Source: Chelatococcus sp. YT9 (GTDB taxonomy: Bacteria; Pseudomonadota; Alphaproteobacteria; Rhizobiales; Beijerinckiaceae). Taken from it: DNA of 64,000 nt. Position 1 is the first letter of the stretch, and each line of letters starts with the position of its first letter. The stretch spans positions 2,984,501 through 3,048,500 of the forward strand of contig NZ_JAHBRW010000001.1 in assembly GCF_018398315.1 (NCBI RefSeq), read 5' to 3'. The position numbers and the translations under genes are program-made. The notes beneath the pieces were generated by a model. The model worked only from the letters and a program-made list of their open reading frames with translations. It made no database searches and was not told the origin of the DNA. Shown one piece after another: positions 44,769-53,265 of the stretch.

Positions 44769-46346
44769 ATGGAACTCGACATCGTCTCGCTGTCACGGCT
44801 GCAGTTTGCCCTGACAGCGCTGTATCACTTTTTATTCGTACCGCTCACCTTGGGCCTCTCCGTCCTGCTTGCCATCATGGAGACGGTCTATGTCATGACC
44901 GGGCGTCCTATATGGCGGCAGATGACCAAGTTTTGGGGAACGCTTTTCGGCATCAACTTCGTGCTGGGCGTCGCCACGGGCATTGTCATGGAGTTCCAGT
45001 TCGGGATGAACTGGAGCTATTACAGCCACTATGTCGGTGACATCTTCGGCGCGCCCCTGGCGATCGAGGGCCTGATGGCCTTCTTCCTCGAGGCGACTTT
45101 CGTCGGACTGTTCTTCTTCGGTTGGGACCGCCTGTCGAAGGTCGGACATCTCATCGCGACCTATGCCGTCGCCGCGGGCTCCAATTTCTCGGCGCTCTGG
45201 ATTCTCATCGCCAACGGCTGGATGCAGAACCCCGTCGGTTCACAGTTCAACCCGCAGACCATGCGGATGGAAGTTGCCGATTTCTACGAAGTGCTGTTCA
45301 ACAGCGTCGCCCAGGCCAAGTTCGTGCATACGGTCTCCGCCGGCTATGTCGCCGCGTCGTTCTTCGTCCTCGGCATCTCCGCCTGGTATATCCTCAAGGG
45401 CCGGCATGTCGAACTGGCCAAGCGTTCGATGACCGTCGCGGCCTCTTTCGGTCTCGCCGCTTCGCTCTCGGTCGTCGTGCTCGGCGACGAAAGCGGCTAT
45501 CTCTCCTCCGAACACCAGAAGATGAAGCTCGCCGCCATCGAGGCGATGTGGGAGACGGAGCCAGCGCCTGCAGCTTTCACCCTGTTCGGTATTCCCGATC
45601 AGGAAGCGCGCGAGACCCACTATGCCATCCGCATCCCGTGGGTCATGGGCCTCATCGGCACGCGGACGTTGACGGAAGAGATTCCCGGCATCAAGGAGCA
45701 GGTCGAACTCGCCAAGCTCCGCATTCACCAGGGCATCCAGGCCTACGACGCCTTGCAGAAGATCCGCGCGGCCGGCTCGACGACAAATATCCCGGCTGAA
45801 GTGCGGAATGCCTTCGAGGAGAACGGCACACGGCTCGGCTACGCGCTCCTCCTGAAGCGCTATGTCGACGATCCGCGCACCGCGACGCCCGAGCAGATCG
45901 ACAAAGCGGCGTGGGATACGGTGCCGATGGTCGCGCCACTGTTCTGGACCTTCCGCATTATGGTCGGTCTCGGCATGTTCTTCATCCTTCTGAGCGGAAC
46001 GTTCTTCGTACTCTCCGCCCTTCGGAAGCTTGACCATTACCCGTGGCTGCTGAAGGTGGCGGTCGCGTCCATCATCCTGCCGTGGATCGCCATCGAATGC
46101 GGCTGGTTCGTCGCGGAATACGGCCGCCAGCCCTGGATCATCGAGGGTGTCCTGCCGACTGCGGCCGCCGTCTCGGATCTCGGCGTGACCACGGTCCTTC
46201 TCACCATCATCGGCTTCGTGGCGATCTACACCGTCCTGCTGGTCATAGAGATGAAGCTGATGTTGCGCGCCATTCGCAAGGGACCTGAACCGGACGACGA
46301 GCCGGAAGCTCAGCTCGCGCCCGCGCAACTGGTCGCCGCGGAGTAA
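44769..46346 (+). CDS. cydA: Cytochrome bd ubiquinol oxidase subunit I
   Basis: A 525-residue CydA, the quinol-oxidising subunit that carries haems b558, b595 and d. The haem b595 ligand His lies in RLQFALTALYHFLFVPLTLGLS, the b558 His in AKFVHTVSAGY and the Met ligand in FRIMVGLGM. GWMQNPVGSQFNP, LGDESGY and the long hydrophilic Q-loop around residues 250-380 place it with the proteobacterial long-Q-loop enzymes. The high oxygen affinity of bd oxidase suits microaerobic or stress respiration. cydB follows 5 bp later. Confidence 0.97.
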   Translation: MELDIVSLSRLQFALTALYHFLFVPLTLGLSVLLAIMETVYVMTGRPIWRQMTKFWGTLFGINFVLGVATGIVMEFQFGMNWSYYSHYVGDIFGAPLAIEGLMAFFLEATFVGLFFFGWDRLSKVGHLIATYAVAAGSNFSALWILIANGWMQNPVGSQFNPQTMRMEVADFYEVLFNSVAQAKFVHTVSAGYVAASFFVLGISAWYILKGRHVELAKRSMTVAASFGLAASLSVVVLGDESGYLSSEHQKMKLAAIEAMWETEPAPAAFTLFGIPDQEARETHYAIRIPWVMGLIGTRTLTEEIPGIKEQVELAKLRIHQGIQAYDALQKIRAAGSTTNIPAEVRNAFEENGTRLGYALLLKRYVDDPRTATPEQIDKAAWDTVPMVAPLFWTFRIMVGLGMFFILLSGTFFVLSALRKLDHYPWLLKVAVASIILPWIAIECGWFVAEYGRQPWIIEGVLPTAAAVSDLGVTTVLLTIIGFVAIYTVLLVIEMKLMLRAIRKGPEPDDEPEAQLAPAQLVAAE

Positions 46347-46351
46347 TACCC

Positions 46352-47503
46352 ATGATCCTGCATGAACTCATTAGCTACGACATTCTCCGCATCATCTGGT
46401 GGGTGCTGCTTGGCGTCATCCTCATCGGCTTCGCTGTCACGGATGGTTTCGACCTCGGCGTCGGCGCGCTCCTGCCTTTCGTCGCGCGTGACGATATCGA
46501 GCGACGCGTGGTGATCAATACGATCGGCCCGGTTTGGGAGGGCAACCAAGTCTGGCTGATCCTGGGAGGCGGCGCGATCTTCGCGGCTTGGCCGCAGCTC
46601 TATGCGGTATCCTTCTCAGGGTTCTACCTCGCGATGTTCGCGATCCTGTTTGCGCTCATCCTGCGCCCCGTCGGCTTCAAGTATCGCTCGAAGGTCGAGG
46701 ATCCGACGTGGCGTGCCTGCTGGGATTGGGCGCTCTTCGTCGGCGGGTTCGTCCCGGCGCTGATCTTCGGCGTGGCGATCGGCAACGTGCTGCAGGGCGT
46801 GCCCTTCCGCCTCACCGACGAGCTCCGGATCTTCTACGACGGCACGTTCTTCGGCCTGCTCAACCCTTTCGCGCTGCTCTGCGGCCTGCTTTCAGTCGCC
46901 ATGCTGATCATGCACGGGTCTGCGTGGATCGTGCTCAAGACCGAAGGCCCGGTCGCGCAGCGTGCACGTCGGGTCGGTGAGGTGGCCTCCCTCCTCACCA
47001 TCCTGTTGTTCGCGCTCGGCGGCGTCGCGTTGTGGCTTTTCGTCGGTGGTTATCGCATCACGAGCCCTATCGACATGGTCGGACCGTCCAACCCGCTGCT
47101 CAAGACGGTGGAGAAGGGCGGCGGTTGGTTCGCCAACTACAGCGCCCATCCCTGGATGCTGATCGCGCCCGCGGCCGGTTTCATCGGTGCCATCGCCTGC
47201 TATTTCAATGCTAAGGCCGGGCGCGAGATCGGCACGCTGCTCTGGAGCAAGCTCTCCATCTTCGGGATCATCGCGACGGTTGGCGTTTCGATGTTCCCGT
47301 TCATTCTCCCCTCCTCGGTGGACCCCCGGGCAAGCCTTGCGGTTTGGGATGCCTCTTCCAGCCATCTTACGCTCTTCATCATGCTGGTCGTCACGGTGAT
47401 CTTCCTGCCGATCATCCTGGCCTACACCGCCTGGGTTTACCGGGTGCTTTGGGGGAAGGTCGACGAACAGGCGATCCGCGACGAGAGCGGTCACGCGTAC
47501 TGA
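46352..47503 (+). CDS. cydB: Cytochrome bd ubiquinol oxidase subunit II
   Basis: A 383-residue CydB, an eight- to nine-helix partner of CydA. Conserved segments include IIWWVLLGVILIGFAVTDGFDLGVGALLPF, TIGPVWEGNQVWLILGGGAIFAAWPQLYA and the C-terminal LTLFIMLVVTVIFLPIILAYTAWVYRVLWGKV. Length is normal. It starts 5 bp after cydA and is followed 22 bp later by cydX. Confidence 0.97.
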   Translation: MILHELISYDILRIIWWVLLGVILIGFAVTDGFDLGVGALLPFVARDDIERRVVINTIGPVWEGNQVWLILGGGAIFAAWPQLYAVSFSGFYLAMFAILFALILRPVGFKYRSKVEDPTWRACWDWALFVGGFVPALIFGVAIGNVLQGVPFRLTDELRIFYDGTFFGLLNPFALLCGLLSVAMLIMHGSAWIVLKTEGPVAQRARRVGEVASLLTILLFALGGVALWLFVGGYRITSPIDMVGPSNPLLKTVEKGGGWFANYSAHPWMLIAPAAGFIGAIACYFNAKAGREIGTLLWSKLSIFGIIATVGVSMFPFILPSSVDPRASLAVWDASSSHLTLFIMLVVTVIFLPIILAYTAWVYRVLWGKVDEQAIRDESGHAY

Positions 47504-47525
47504 TCAAGGGGAAAGGATAGTCGCT

Positions 47526-47645
47526 ATGTGGTACTTCTCCTGGCTTCTCGGGCTTCCCCTGGCAGCGGCCTTCGCCGTTCTCAATGCCATGTGGTACGAA
47601 CTCACCGAAGACGACGCGAAGAGAAAGAAGGCAGAAAAGCCATAG
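47526..47645 (+). CDS. cydX: Cytochrome bd small subunit CydX
   Basis: A 39-residue single-helix protein beginning MWYFSWLLGLPLAAAFAVLN and ending in a charged Lys-rich tail. The start MWYFSWLLG and the AMWYE after the helix are the CydX/YbgT signature. CydX packs against CydA and stabilises the haem site. GGGGAAAGGA upstream provides a ribosome-binding site, and the spacing of 22 bp from cydB is as in other cydABX operons. It is so short that automatic gene callers easily miss it. Confidence 0.93.
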   Translation: MWYFSWLLGLPLAAAFAVLNAMWYELTEDDAKRKKAEKP

Positions 47646-47871
47646 TCAGGGGCGTGATGGGCGCGGGTGAGTTGCCCATCATGGCCGTCATTCCGGGGCC
47701 TCGCGCCAGCGAGGAGCCCGGAAAACCATGAACACGGAGGTTGACGGGAAGGCGCCTCGAACCCTCCGGCCGCTACTGGTTTGCCGTCGCGTTCGTGGGT
47801 TCCGAGCCCGGGCCGTTGACCCGCCCCGGAAAGACGACCTCGCGACTTGTGAGCCGGTAGAGCCCGATGAC

Positions 47872-47908
47872 AAAAAGCCCCCCGCGGTCGACGCGGGGGG
47901 CTTTTTTA
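47872..47908. terminator. Bidirectional rho-independent terminator after cydX
   Basis: AGCCCCCCGCG (47876-47886) pairs perfectly with CGCGGGGGGCT (47892-47902) across a 5-nt loop. AAAAA precedes and TTTTT follows, so it works on both strands: for the cyd operon from the left and for the MFS gene from the right. Confidence 0.93.
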
Positions 47909-47931
47909 TTCATGGAATGAGCGTGGGGCTC

Positions 47932-49254
47932 TCAGCGGGCCGCGGGCTCTGGCGCCAATGTCGTGCTCACCGCATGGACGAGGGCGGGGCGGCGCATATA
48001 GGCGACAATGGCGACGACGCCGATGACGGTTGCCCCGGCGACGTAGTGGATGGGGCCGATCGGATCGCTGACGAGCAACAGCTGCACGGCCACCGGGGTC
48101 AGCCCACCAAAGATTGCGTAGGCGACGTTGTAGGAGAACGACACCCCCGTGAAGCGCACGTTGTCCGGGAAAGCCCGCACCATGGTGTAGGGCACCACAT
48201 TAATCAGCCCGGCGCCGAGGCCAGCGAGCGCCGACAGGGGGATGAGATAGCCCGTGTTGACGGCAGTGCCGAGATAGAGGGCGTATGCCGTGATGATGAA
48301 GAACGGACCGCCGGCAAGCGTCACCTTCACGAGGCCGAAGCGATCGATCAAAGCCCCGACGGCAAAGGCGGAAAGGGTGATGCCGAGCGTTGCCGCGATG
48401 CTCGCAACCAGCGTCGTGAGGGCCGGCAAGCCATGGAGGCGCTGCATCAGCGTCGGCGTCATCAGGATGACGACAACAACGATGGCGGTCAGCATCCATG
48501 TCACCAGCATCGAGACGACGACGGCCGGCCGATAGCCGCCAAGCACCTGCTTCAACGGCAGATCCTCGACGAGCGCCTTGCGGGCACGCATGGCCTCGAA
48601 CACCGGCGTTTCATGAAGCCAGCGCCGCAAATACATCGCGACGAAGCCGAAAACGCCACCGACGATGAACGGCATGCGCCAGGCGAAGTCATGGATCTCC
48701 GCCGGCGTATAGATGTAATTGATGAGCGTCGCCATCAGCGAGCCGAGCAGGATGCCGCCGGTTAGGCCGCCTGTTAGCAGGCCGCAGGCGAGGCCGACGC
48801 GATTCTGTGGAACGTGCTCGGACACGAAGACCCACGCGCCGGGTGCCTCGCCCCCGATGGCCGCGCCTTGAAACACGCGCATGACAAGGAGCAGCAGAGG
48901 CGCAGCATAGCCGATGGATTCGTAAGTCGGCAGGATGCCGATGATCAAGGTGGGCAGCGCCATCATGAAGATGGACAGCGTGAACATGCGTTTCCGGCCG
49001 GTCTTGTCGCCGAAATGCGCCAGGATGATGCCGCCGAGAGGACGCGCGAGATAGCCGGCCGCGAAAATGCCGAAGGTCTGCAGCTGCTCGAGCCATTCAG
49101 GCATATCAGGAGGGAAGAACAGCTTCCCGATCACCACCGCGAAGAATACGTAGATGATGAAATCGTAGAACTCGAGTGCGCCCCCGAGCGATGCCAGAGC
49201 GAGCGTCTTGGCATCCCCTCTGGTCAGAGGTCGCGAGGAAACGGCGTCGGCCAT
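47932..49254 (-). CDS. MFS transporter, metabolite:H+ symporter (MHS) family
   Basis: A 440-residue, 12-helix permease. TLALASLGGALEFYDFIIYVFFAVVIGKLFFP in helix 1 and GDKTGRKRMFTLSIFMMALPTLIIGILPTYESIG are the MHS signature shared with citrate, ketoglutarate (KgtP), shikimate (ShiA) and proline/betaine (ProP) symporters. The substrate is probably an organic acid or compatible solute. The frame is open to 49359, but the ATG at 49254 (MADAVSSRPLTRGDAKTL) is where the family begins. It is monocistronic and converges on the cyd terminator. Confidence 0.88.
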   Translation of the reverse strand: MADAVSSRPLTRGDAKTLALASLGGALEFYDFIIYVFFAVVIGKLFFPPDMPEWLEQLQTFGIFAAGYLARPLGGIILAHFGDKTGRKRMFTLSIFMMALPTLIIGILPTYESIGYAAPLLLLVMRVFQGAAIGGEAPGAWVFVSEHVPQNRVGLACGLLTGGLTGGILLGSLMATLINYIYTPAEIHDFAWRMPFIVGGVFGFVAMYLRRWLHETPVFEAMRARKALVEDLPLKQVLGGYRPAVVVSMLVTWMLTAIVVVVILMTPTLMQRLHGLPALTTLVASIAATLGITLSAFAVGALIDRFGLVKVTLAGGPFFIITAYALYLGTAVNTGYLIPLSALAGLGAGLINVVPYTMVRAFPDNVRFTGVSFSYNVAYAIFGGLTPVAVQLLLVSDPIGPIHYVAGATVIGVVAIVAYMRRPALVHAVSTTLAPEPAAR

Positions 49255-49608
49255 CACAATATGTCCTGCTAAGCTATGCGATTGAAACAATGCTTCGCTA
49301 CAGCACCGGCGGACGCAACGCCATGCCCGGAAAGGATAGCTCCTATCAACGCGCCGCATAAGTCATGCGCTTGGCGCATCGCGAGCGTCGCGCGGGAGAC
49401 GGCGATCTCCCGGATGAATTGCACGATGTCTTGCGGGTTGCGCCAGCCTCACTTATGCCTCATGCGGGCGTGATCAGAAGGCGCCATGGTGTGTCGGCTT
49501 CCGGCTCAAATGCGCTCACGATCATGAGAGGGGGGCGCCAGACCTTGCCCATGCGTTTTGCTGAATTGGCTGAACGCGGGTGGGGCTGGGGATGCGAAAG
49601 GAGCGCCG
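49255..49608. other. 354-bp divergent intergenic region
   Basis: Spacer between the MHS transporter and a small hypothetical gene. It holds AAGGAGCG at the right edge as a ribosome-binding site for the gene at 49609. I see no gene, palindrome or terminator otherwise. Confidence 0.35.
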
Positions 49609-49920
49609 ATGATTATCGCTGTCGGGGATGACGATCGGATCGTACTTGAGGAAGCCATGGATTTTCGCGCTTTCAAGGTGTCGGTGCCGTGGGGTGAGCG
49701 CGATCTCGCGCGGCTCGCCCGCGCCTTTACCGGGATCGGTCAAGTTGATGGGACCGATCACGTCTGGATCGATCAGAGCGCCCTCAATGCTCTAGGCCCC
49801 AAGCATGATCCGGCATGGCGCGAAGGAATTGCCGGCATGATCCATTTCGCCGAAAAGCATGGTTGGGTGGAGCCGAGCAGCGGCGCTGTGCGTGCCCATG
49901 TGGAATGGACTGCTGCCTGA
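49609..49920 (+). CDS. Small hypothetical protein
   Basis: A 103-residue soluble acidic protein, MIIAVGDDDRIVLEEAMDFR at the start, then ARLARAFTGIGQVDGTDHVWIDQSALNALGPKHDPAWREGIAGMIHFAEKHGWV. AAGGAG 7 nt before the ATG at 49609 fixes the start; the upstream frame to 49558 is not needed. The regular composition and good ribosome-binding site support a real gene. I do not recognise the family. It precedes the BLH-type gene by 66 bp on the same strand and may be part of that operon. Confidence 0.7.
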   Translation: MIIAVGDDDRIVLEEAMDFRAFKVSVPWGERDLARLARAFTGIGQVDGTDHVWIDQSALNALGPKHDPAWREGIAGMIHFAEKHGWVEPSSGAVRAHVEWTAA

Positions 49921-49986
49921 GAGGCCACAGGCTGTCGGCAAGATCGCGTGCGCCAGACGATCGTTACCAACTGGGAGAGGTTCACG

Positions 49987-50412
49987 ATGAAGCTCGTACA
50001 GATCAACGAAACACTGTGGGTCGCTCCGCAGATCGATCCGGACGATTTTGCCGAATTGAAGGAACGAGGTTTTACAGCCATCGTCAATAATCGCCCCGAT
50101 GAGGAAGAGCCTGGCCAGCCGACAGCGGCGGAGGCAGCCGCGACAGCCGCCTCGTTGGGCATGGCCTATAGCCACTTGCCGTTTTCAGGCTATGGCTTTG
50201 ATGAAGCCCTCGTGCGCGAACATCAAGCGGCGCTTGCCGCCCAGCCCGGTCCGGCCGTGGCGCATTGCCGGTCCGGCACACGTTCCCTGACGATCTGGAC
50301 CATTGGTGAGGTTCTCGACGGGCGCATGGCTATTGAGGACGTCGATGCATTTGGCCAACGCCATGGCTTCGATCTCTCCGGGGTTCATCGCTGGTTCGGG
50401 AACCGCAAGTAG
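49987..50412 (+). CDS. TIGR01244/BLH-type phosphatase-like sulfur transferase
   Basis: A 141-residue protein with the beta-lactamase-hydrolase-like (BLH) phosphatase fold. FTAIVNNRPDEEEPGQPT is the typical middle and AVAHCRSGTRSLTIWTIGEV holds the C-x5-R loop with the nucleophile Cys near residue 93. In rhizobia and others this domain is fused or adjacent to a persulfide-dioxygenase-like metallo-hydrolase in sulfide detoxification operons, as here. GGGAGAGG precedes the ATG at 49987. The catalytic chemistry, phosphatase or sulfurtransferase, is not settled by sequence. Confidence 0.85.
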   Translation: MKLVQINETLWVAPQIDPDDFAELKERGFTAIVNNRPDEEEPGQPTAAEAAATAASLGMAYSHLPFSGYGFDEALVREHQAALAAQPGPAVAHCRSGTRSLTIWTIGEVLDGRMAIEDVDAFGQRHGFDLSGVHRWFGNRK

Positions 50413-50501
50413 CGCTAGCGGCACAGGCCGCACTCTCAGCTTCTGTTCACGCTGGATCGACGGATCAAGGCATCCGTCCCGCACGACATTGAGGATACGT
50501 G

Positions 50502-51380
50502 ATGGGCCAACCGCAGGTAGAGGGCTTCTATGATGCCATAACGGGCTCGATCCAGTATGTCGTCAGCGACCCTGCAACGCGGGCTTGCGCGATCATCGAT
50601 CCGGTTCTGGACTTCGACGAAAAGTCAGGGGCGACCGCAACACGCAACGCGGACCGGCTGCTCGACTATGTGGCGGAGCACGGCCTAAAGGTTGAGTGGA
50701 TCCTCGACACGCACCCACACGCGGATCATTTCTCAGCCGCGAGCTACCTCAAGGGGAAGACGGGAGCGCCGACCGCGATCGGCGAACACGTGCGGGATGT
50801 GCAGCTGTTGTGGAAGGAGATCTACAACTGGCCGGAACTGCGCACTGACGGCTCTCAGTGGGACCGGCTTTTTGCCGAGGGCGACACGTTCTCTATCGGC
50901 AGCCTCGAGGGCAGGGTGATGTTCTCCCCCGGCCATACGCTGGCGTCGATCACCTATGTCATAGGTAGTGCCGCCTTCATCCATGACACGCTCTTTATGC
51001 CGGACAGTGGCACGGCGCGGGCCGATTTTCCGGGTGGCAGCGCAAGCGCCTTGTGGCGTTCGATCCAGGCCATTCTGGCCCTTCCGGACGAGACCAGGCT
51101 TTTTACAGGACACGATTATCAGCCCGGCGGACGCGCCGCCGCCTGGGAAAGCTCGGTCGCCACCCAGCGGTCGACCAACAGTCATATCGCCAAATGCGCT
51201 TCAGAAGCCGATTTCGTGACCTTGCGCGAGGCCCGCGATCGGACCTTGCCCATGCCGAAGCTCATTCTTCACGCGCTACAGGTCAACACAAACGGCGGAC
51301 GTCTGCCTGAGCCTGAAGCCAATGGGCGGCGCTATCTCAAATTCCCGCTTGATGCGCTGCCGGGCGCAGCGTGGAGCTGA
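50502..51380 (+). CDS. MBL-fold metallo-hydrolase, persulfide dioxygenase (ETHE1/Blh)-like
   Basis: A 292-residue metallo-hydrolase. EGFYDAITGSIQYVVSDPATRACAIIDPVLDFDEKSGATATRNADRLLDYVAEHGL begins the family. The metal site H-x-H-x-D-H is in ILDTHPHADHFSAA near residue 70, with the later ligands in FSPGHTLASITY, FMPDSGTARADFPGGSA and LFTGHDYQPGG. This pattern fits ETHE1-type persulfide dioxygenases and the Blh hydrolase of biofilm and sulfide operons. GAGGATA precedes the ATG at 50502. Adjacency to the BLH-domain gene suggests joint function in sulfide or persulfide oxidation. Confidence 0.87.
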   Translation: MGQPQVEGFYDAITGSIQYVVSDPATRACAIIDPVLDFDEKSGATATRNADRLLDYVAEHGLKVEWILDTHPHADHFSAASYLKGKTGAPTAIGEHVRDVQLLWKEIYNWPELRTDGSQWDRLFAEGDTFSIGSLEGRVMFSPGHTLASITYVIGSAAFIHDTLFMPDSGTARADFPGGSASALWRSIQAILALPDETRLFTGHDYQPGGRAAAWESSVATQRSTNSHIAKCASEADFVTLREARDRTLPMPKLILHALQVNTNGGRLPEPEANGRRYLKFPLDALPGAAWS

Positions 51381-51760
51381 GGCGTTGCCTTCCAACCCGA
51401 TCTGATAGGATTGTGAAGTGCCGCAGCTGCGGTTGCTCGTGGGAAATTCAGCGGGGCGCGCTGTCATCGCCGCGATCGTCAAGGATTTCGTCGATGAACC
51501 CATATGGGTGGCAAACGCTGCCCTGATTTCTTCAACGGCGTGCAGAATATGCAATTAAATTGCTGATATCATAGTGCGAATTCTTCTTTGGAATGGCTCG
51601 CGTCAATCCGAGCGGGTCCACAAAAAGGAGGCTTTTCGGCGATAAAAATCCCTCTGACATCCACATCGCCACAATTGATGATTTGGCATTGTCGCACGCA
51701 CGGGCTATCTGTCGCGTTGAGGCAGGCGCAACTCGGCGCCCGCTGCAGAAGGACGACAAG
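51381..51760 (+). promoter_or_regulatory. Long leader of the cold-shock gene
   Basis: 380 bp between the metallo-hydrolase and cspA. A strong Shine-Dalgarno sequence AAGGAGG at 51625-51631 is not followed by ATG, GTG or TTG at a usable distance. The region around 51550-51600 is AT-rich and probably holds the promoter. A long 5' untranslated region is usual for cold-shock genes and folds as an RNA thermosensor in E. coli; here the fold is not determined. Confidence 0.45.
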
Positions 51761-51970
51761 ATGGCTACCGGAACAGTTAAGTGGTTCAACGACCAAAAAG
51801 GCTATGGCTTCATTCAGCCCGACAATGGCGGCAAGGACGTGTTCGTCCATGTTAGCGCGGTGGAGCGCTCGGGCCTGAGGGGCCTTACCGAGGGTCAAAA
51901 GATTGCCTACGAGGTTGAAGCGGACCGCCGGACCGGCAAGGACGCGGCTGTCAACCTTCAGCAGGTCTGA
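51761..51970 (+). CDS. Cold-shock protein (CspA family)
   Basis: A 69-residue single cold-shock domain. GTVKWFNDQKGYGFIQPDNGGKDVFVHVSAVERSG contains RNP1 (KGYGFI) and RNP2 (DVFVHV), the aromatic patches that bind single-stranded RNA and DNA. The frame is open far upstream, but the ATG at 51761 with AAGGA 8 nt before it gives the standard CspA length. It acts as an RNA chaperone in cold or stationary phase. Confidence 0.95.
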   Translation: MATGTVKWFNDQKGYGFIQPDNGGKDVFVHVSAVERSGLRGLTEGQKIAYEVEADRRTGKDAAVNLQQV

Positions 51971-51982
51971 CGTCGACCATTA

Positions 51983-52008
51983 CGGGGCCGAGCTACGCAT
52001 CGGCCCCG
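51983..52008. terminator. Hairpin after the cold-shock gene
   Basis: CGGGGCCGA (51983-51991) pairs perfectly with TCGGCCCCG (52000-52008) across an 8-nt loop, 12 bp after the cspA stop and before the convergent gene at 52039. No T tract follows, so it is a terminator-like hairpin only. Confidence 0.55.
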
Positions 52009-52038
52009 ATTCACGTTGACGGGCGGAGAACGCCGCGT

Positions 52039-52332
52039 TTACCGTCGTAGCTTCCTCGATTTCCTGGGCGTCTTCACGGTCGCCTGCAGCCCGGCCGCCG
52101 TATCGCATCCCACGCAGATGCCGCTCGTGGATTCCCGCGCCTTGCGGTCCCAGGTGGCGTAGCGCGCCGCCATGTCCTTTTCGGAGCGGGTGGGTCTGGT
52201 CCAATCCTCGCTAGGGGGGCGCTGCCGGGGCGATGCGGCTGTATCGGACGGGCGGGACTGGGCAAAGGCTGGCGCCGCCAAAAGCGCGACAAGCACGGCC
52301 GATGTAACTGCAAAAATGCGCGCGGGCATCAT
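52039..52332 (-). CDS. Small exported hypothetical protein
   Basis: A 97-residue protein with a signal peptide (MMPARIFAVTSAVLVALLAA, cleavage after AFA). The mature part is disordered and charged: Ser/Arg/Pro-rich, then EDWTRPTRSEKDMAARYATWDRKARE, a CVGC pair and a Lys/Arg-rich end. The frame is open to 52443, but a start at 52332 gives a proper signal peptide, with GAGAG upstream. Family not recognised. The two cysteines in ICVGCDT could bind a metal or form a disulfide. Confidence 0.6.
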   Translation of the reverse strand: MMPARIFAVTSAVLVALLAAPAFAQSRPSDTAASPRQRPPSEDWTRPTRSEKDMAARYATWDRKARESTSGICVGCDTAAGLQATVKTPRKSRKLRR

Positions 52333-52581
52333 GATGCTCTCATCACATGCAGGGCATACGCCGCATTCCGGCGCGATGGCCCTCATGAAGACCTCCATGC
52401 GCATCGGCGAGCCCCCGACCTCCTCCGCGCATCGCGAACACATGGGAGGCGCTTACCTTTCTGTCAATGGGCAACGCAGCTTCGGCTCGACATGATTGAG
52501 TGAGCGACTGTCTAGCGTGGACGGCTCAGGTGTTGCCCCGCCGCCCGCTGCTGCGCTCCAGTTGGCGGGGGCTATGTGGAC

Positions 52582-53253
52582 CTACCGTAGTCCCAGCGCA
52601 CGGCGCCGCGCGCTATCGATATGTTTGGCGAGCGCGTTCGCTGCCAAAGCCGGGTCGCGCGTTTCCATGGCGGCGATCACTGCGAGATGTTCATTCATGA
52701 CGGGAACGACGAGGCCGTCGATCCGTGTCAGTTCCTGCCGGATCAGTCTGATCTTGATCGAGTTCACGCGATAGGCCTTGGCGATGATCTCATTGCCCAA
52801 GGCATCGATGATCGTGTCGTGGAACCCCCAATCGACAGCTTGCGCCTCGGCAGCGAGTTCTGGGCTGGCCACACCCTCTTCGGCACGACGCAGGATATCC
52901 TCGTGCTGGGCGCGGATTGCAGCGATCGTCGCGTCAGAAGCCGTCTCAACGAAGAGCGCCATCGCCTCCTTCTCGAGAAAGAGGCGAAACTGGTAGGCAT
53001 CACGGATGAGGCCGAGATCGATATGCGCAACCTGCATGCCCCGCTGCGGCACCGTCTTCACGAGGCCCTCGGCTTCGAGCCGAGGGACGAGTTCGCGGAT
53101 CGCACCGAGCGTCAGGCCCGTCAGCTCGACCAGCTCCCGTTGGGAAACGAACTGGCCCGGGCGTACAGCGTTGGCAAGCAGATGCCGGGTGAAGCTATCG
53201 TAGGCAATCTCGCGCAGTTTGGGAGGTTCGCGCTCTTCGCCCGTCCTCTCCAT
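52582..53253 (-). CDS. GntR-family regulator (FCD/FadR subfamily)
   Basis: A 223-residue regulator. The N-terminal winged helix covers about residues 10-75 (SFTRHLLANAVRPGQFVSQRELVELTGLTLGAIRELVPRLEAEGLVKTVPQRGMQV). The helical FCD ligand domain follows, with the metal-binding residues in VDWGFHDTIIDALGN and a later H in MNEHLAVIAAM. It lies 12 bp downstream of the dapA-like lyase gene in one operon, so it probably controls that operon and the divergent sugar importer. FCD regulators of this kind usually sense a sugar acid or a lyase product. GAGGAG before the ATG supports the start. Confidence 0.9.
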   Translation of the reverse strand: MERTGEEREPPKLREIAYDSFTRHLLANAVRPGQFVSQRELVELTGLTLGAIRELVPRLEAEGLVKTVPQRGMQVAHIDLGLIRDAYQFRLFLEKEAMALFVETASDATIAAIRAQHEDILRRAEEGVASPELAAEAQAVDWGFHDTIIDALGNEIIAKAYRVNSIKIRLIRQELTRIDGLVVPVMNEHLAVIAAMETRDPALAANALAKHIDSARRRALGLR

Positions 53254-53265
53254 CCGACACTCCTC

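Noticed and set aside
45240-46328. 362-codon open frame on the minus strand
   Set aside because: Antisense to cydA; rich in Arg, Asp and His with no family signal.
47728-48765. 345-codon open frame on the plus strand
   Set aside because: Antisense to the MHS transporter and runs through the strong cyd terminator.
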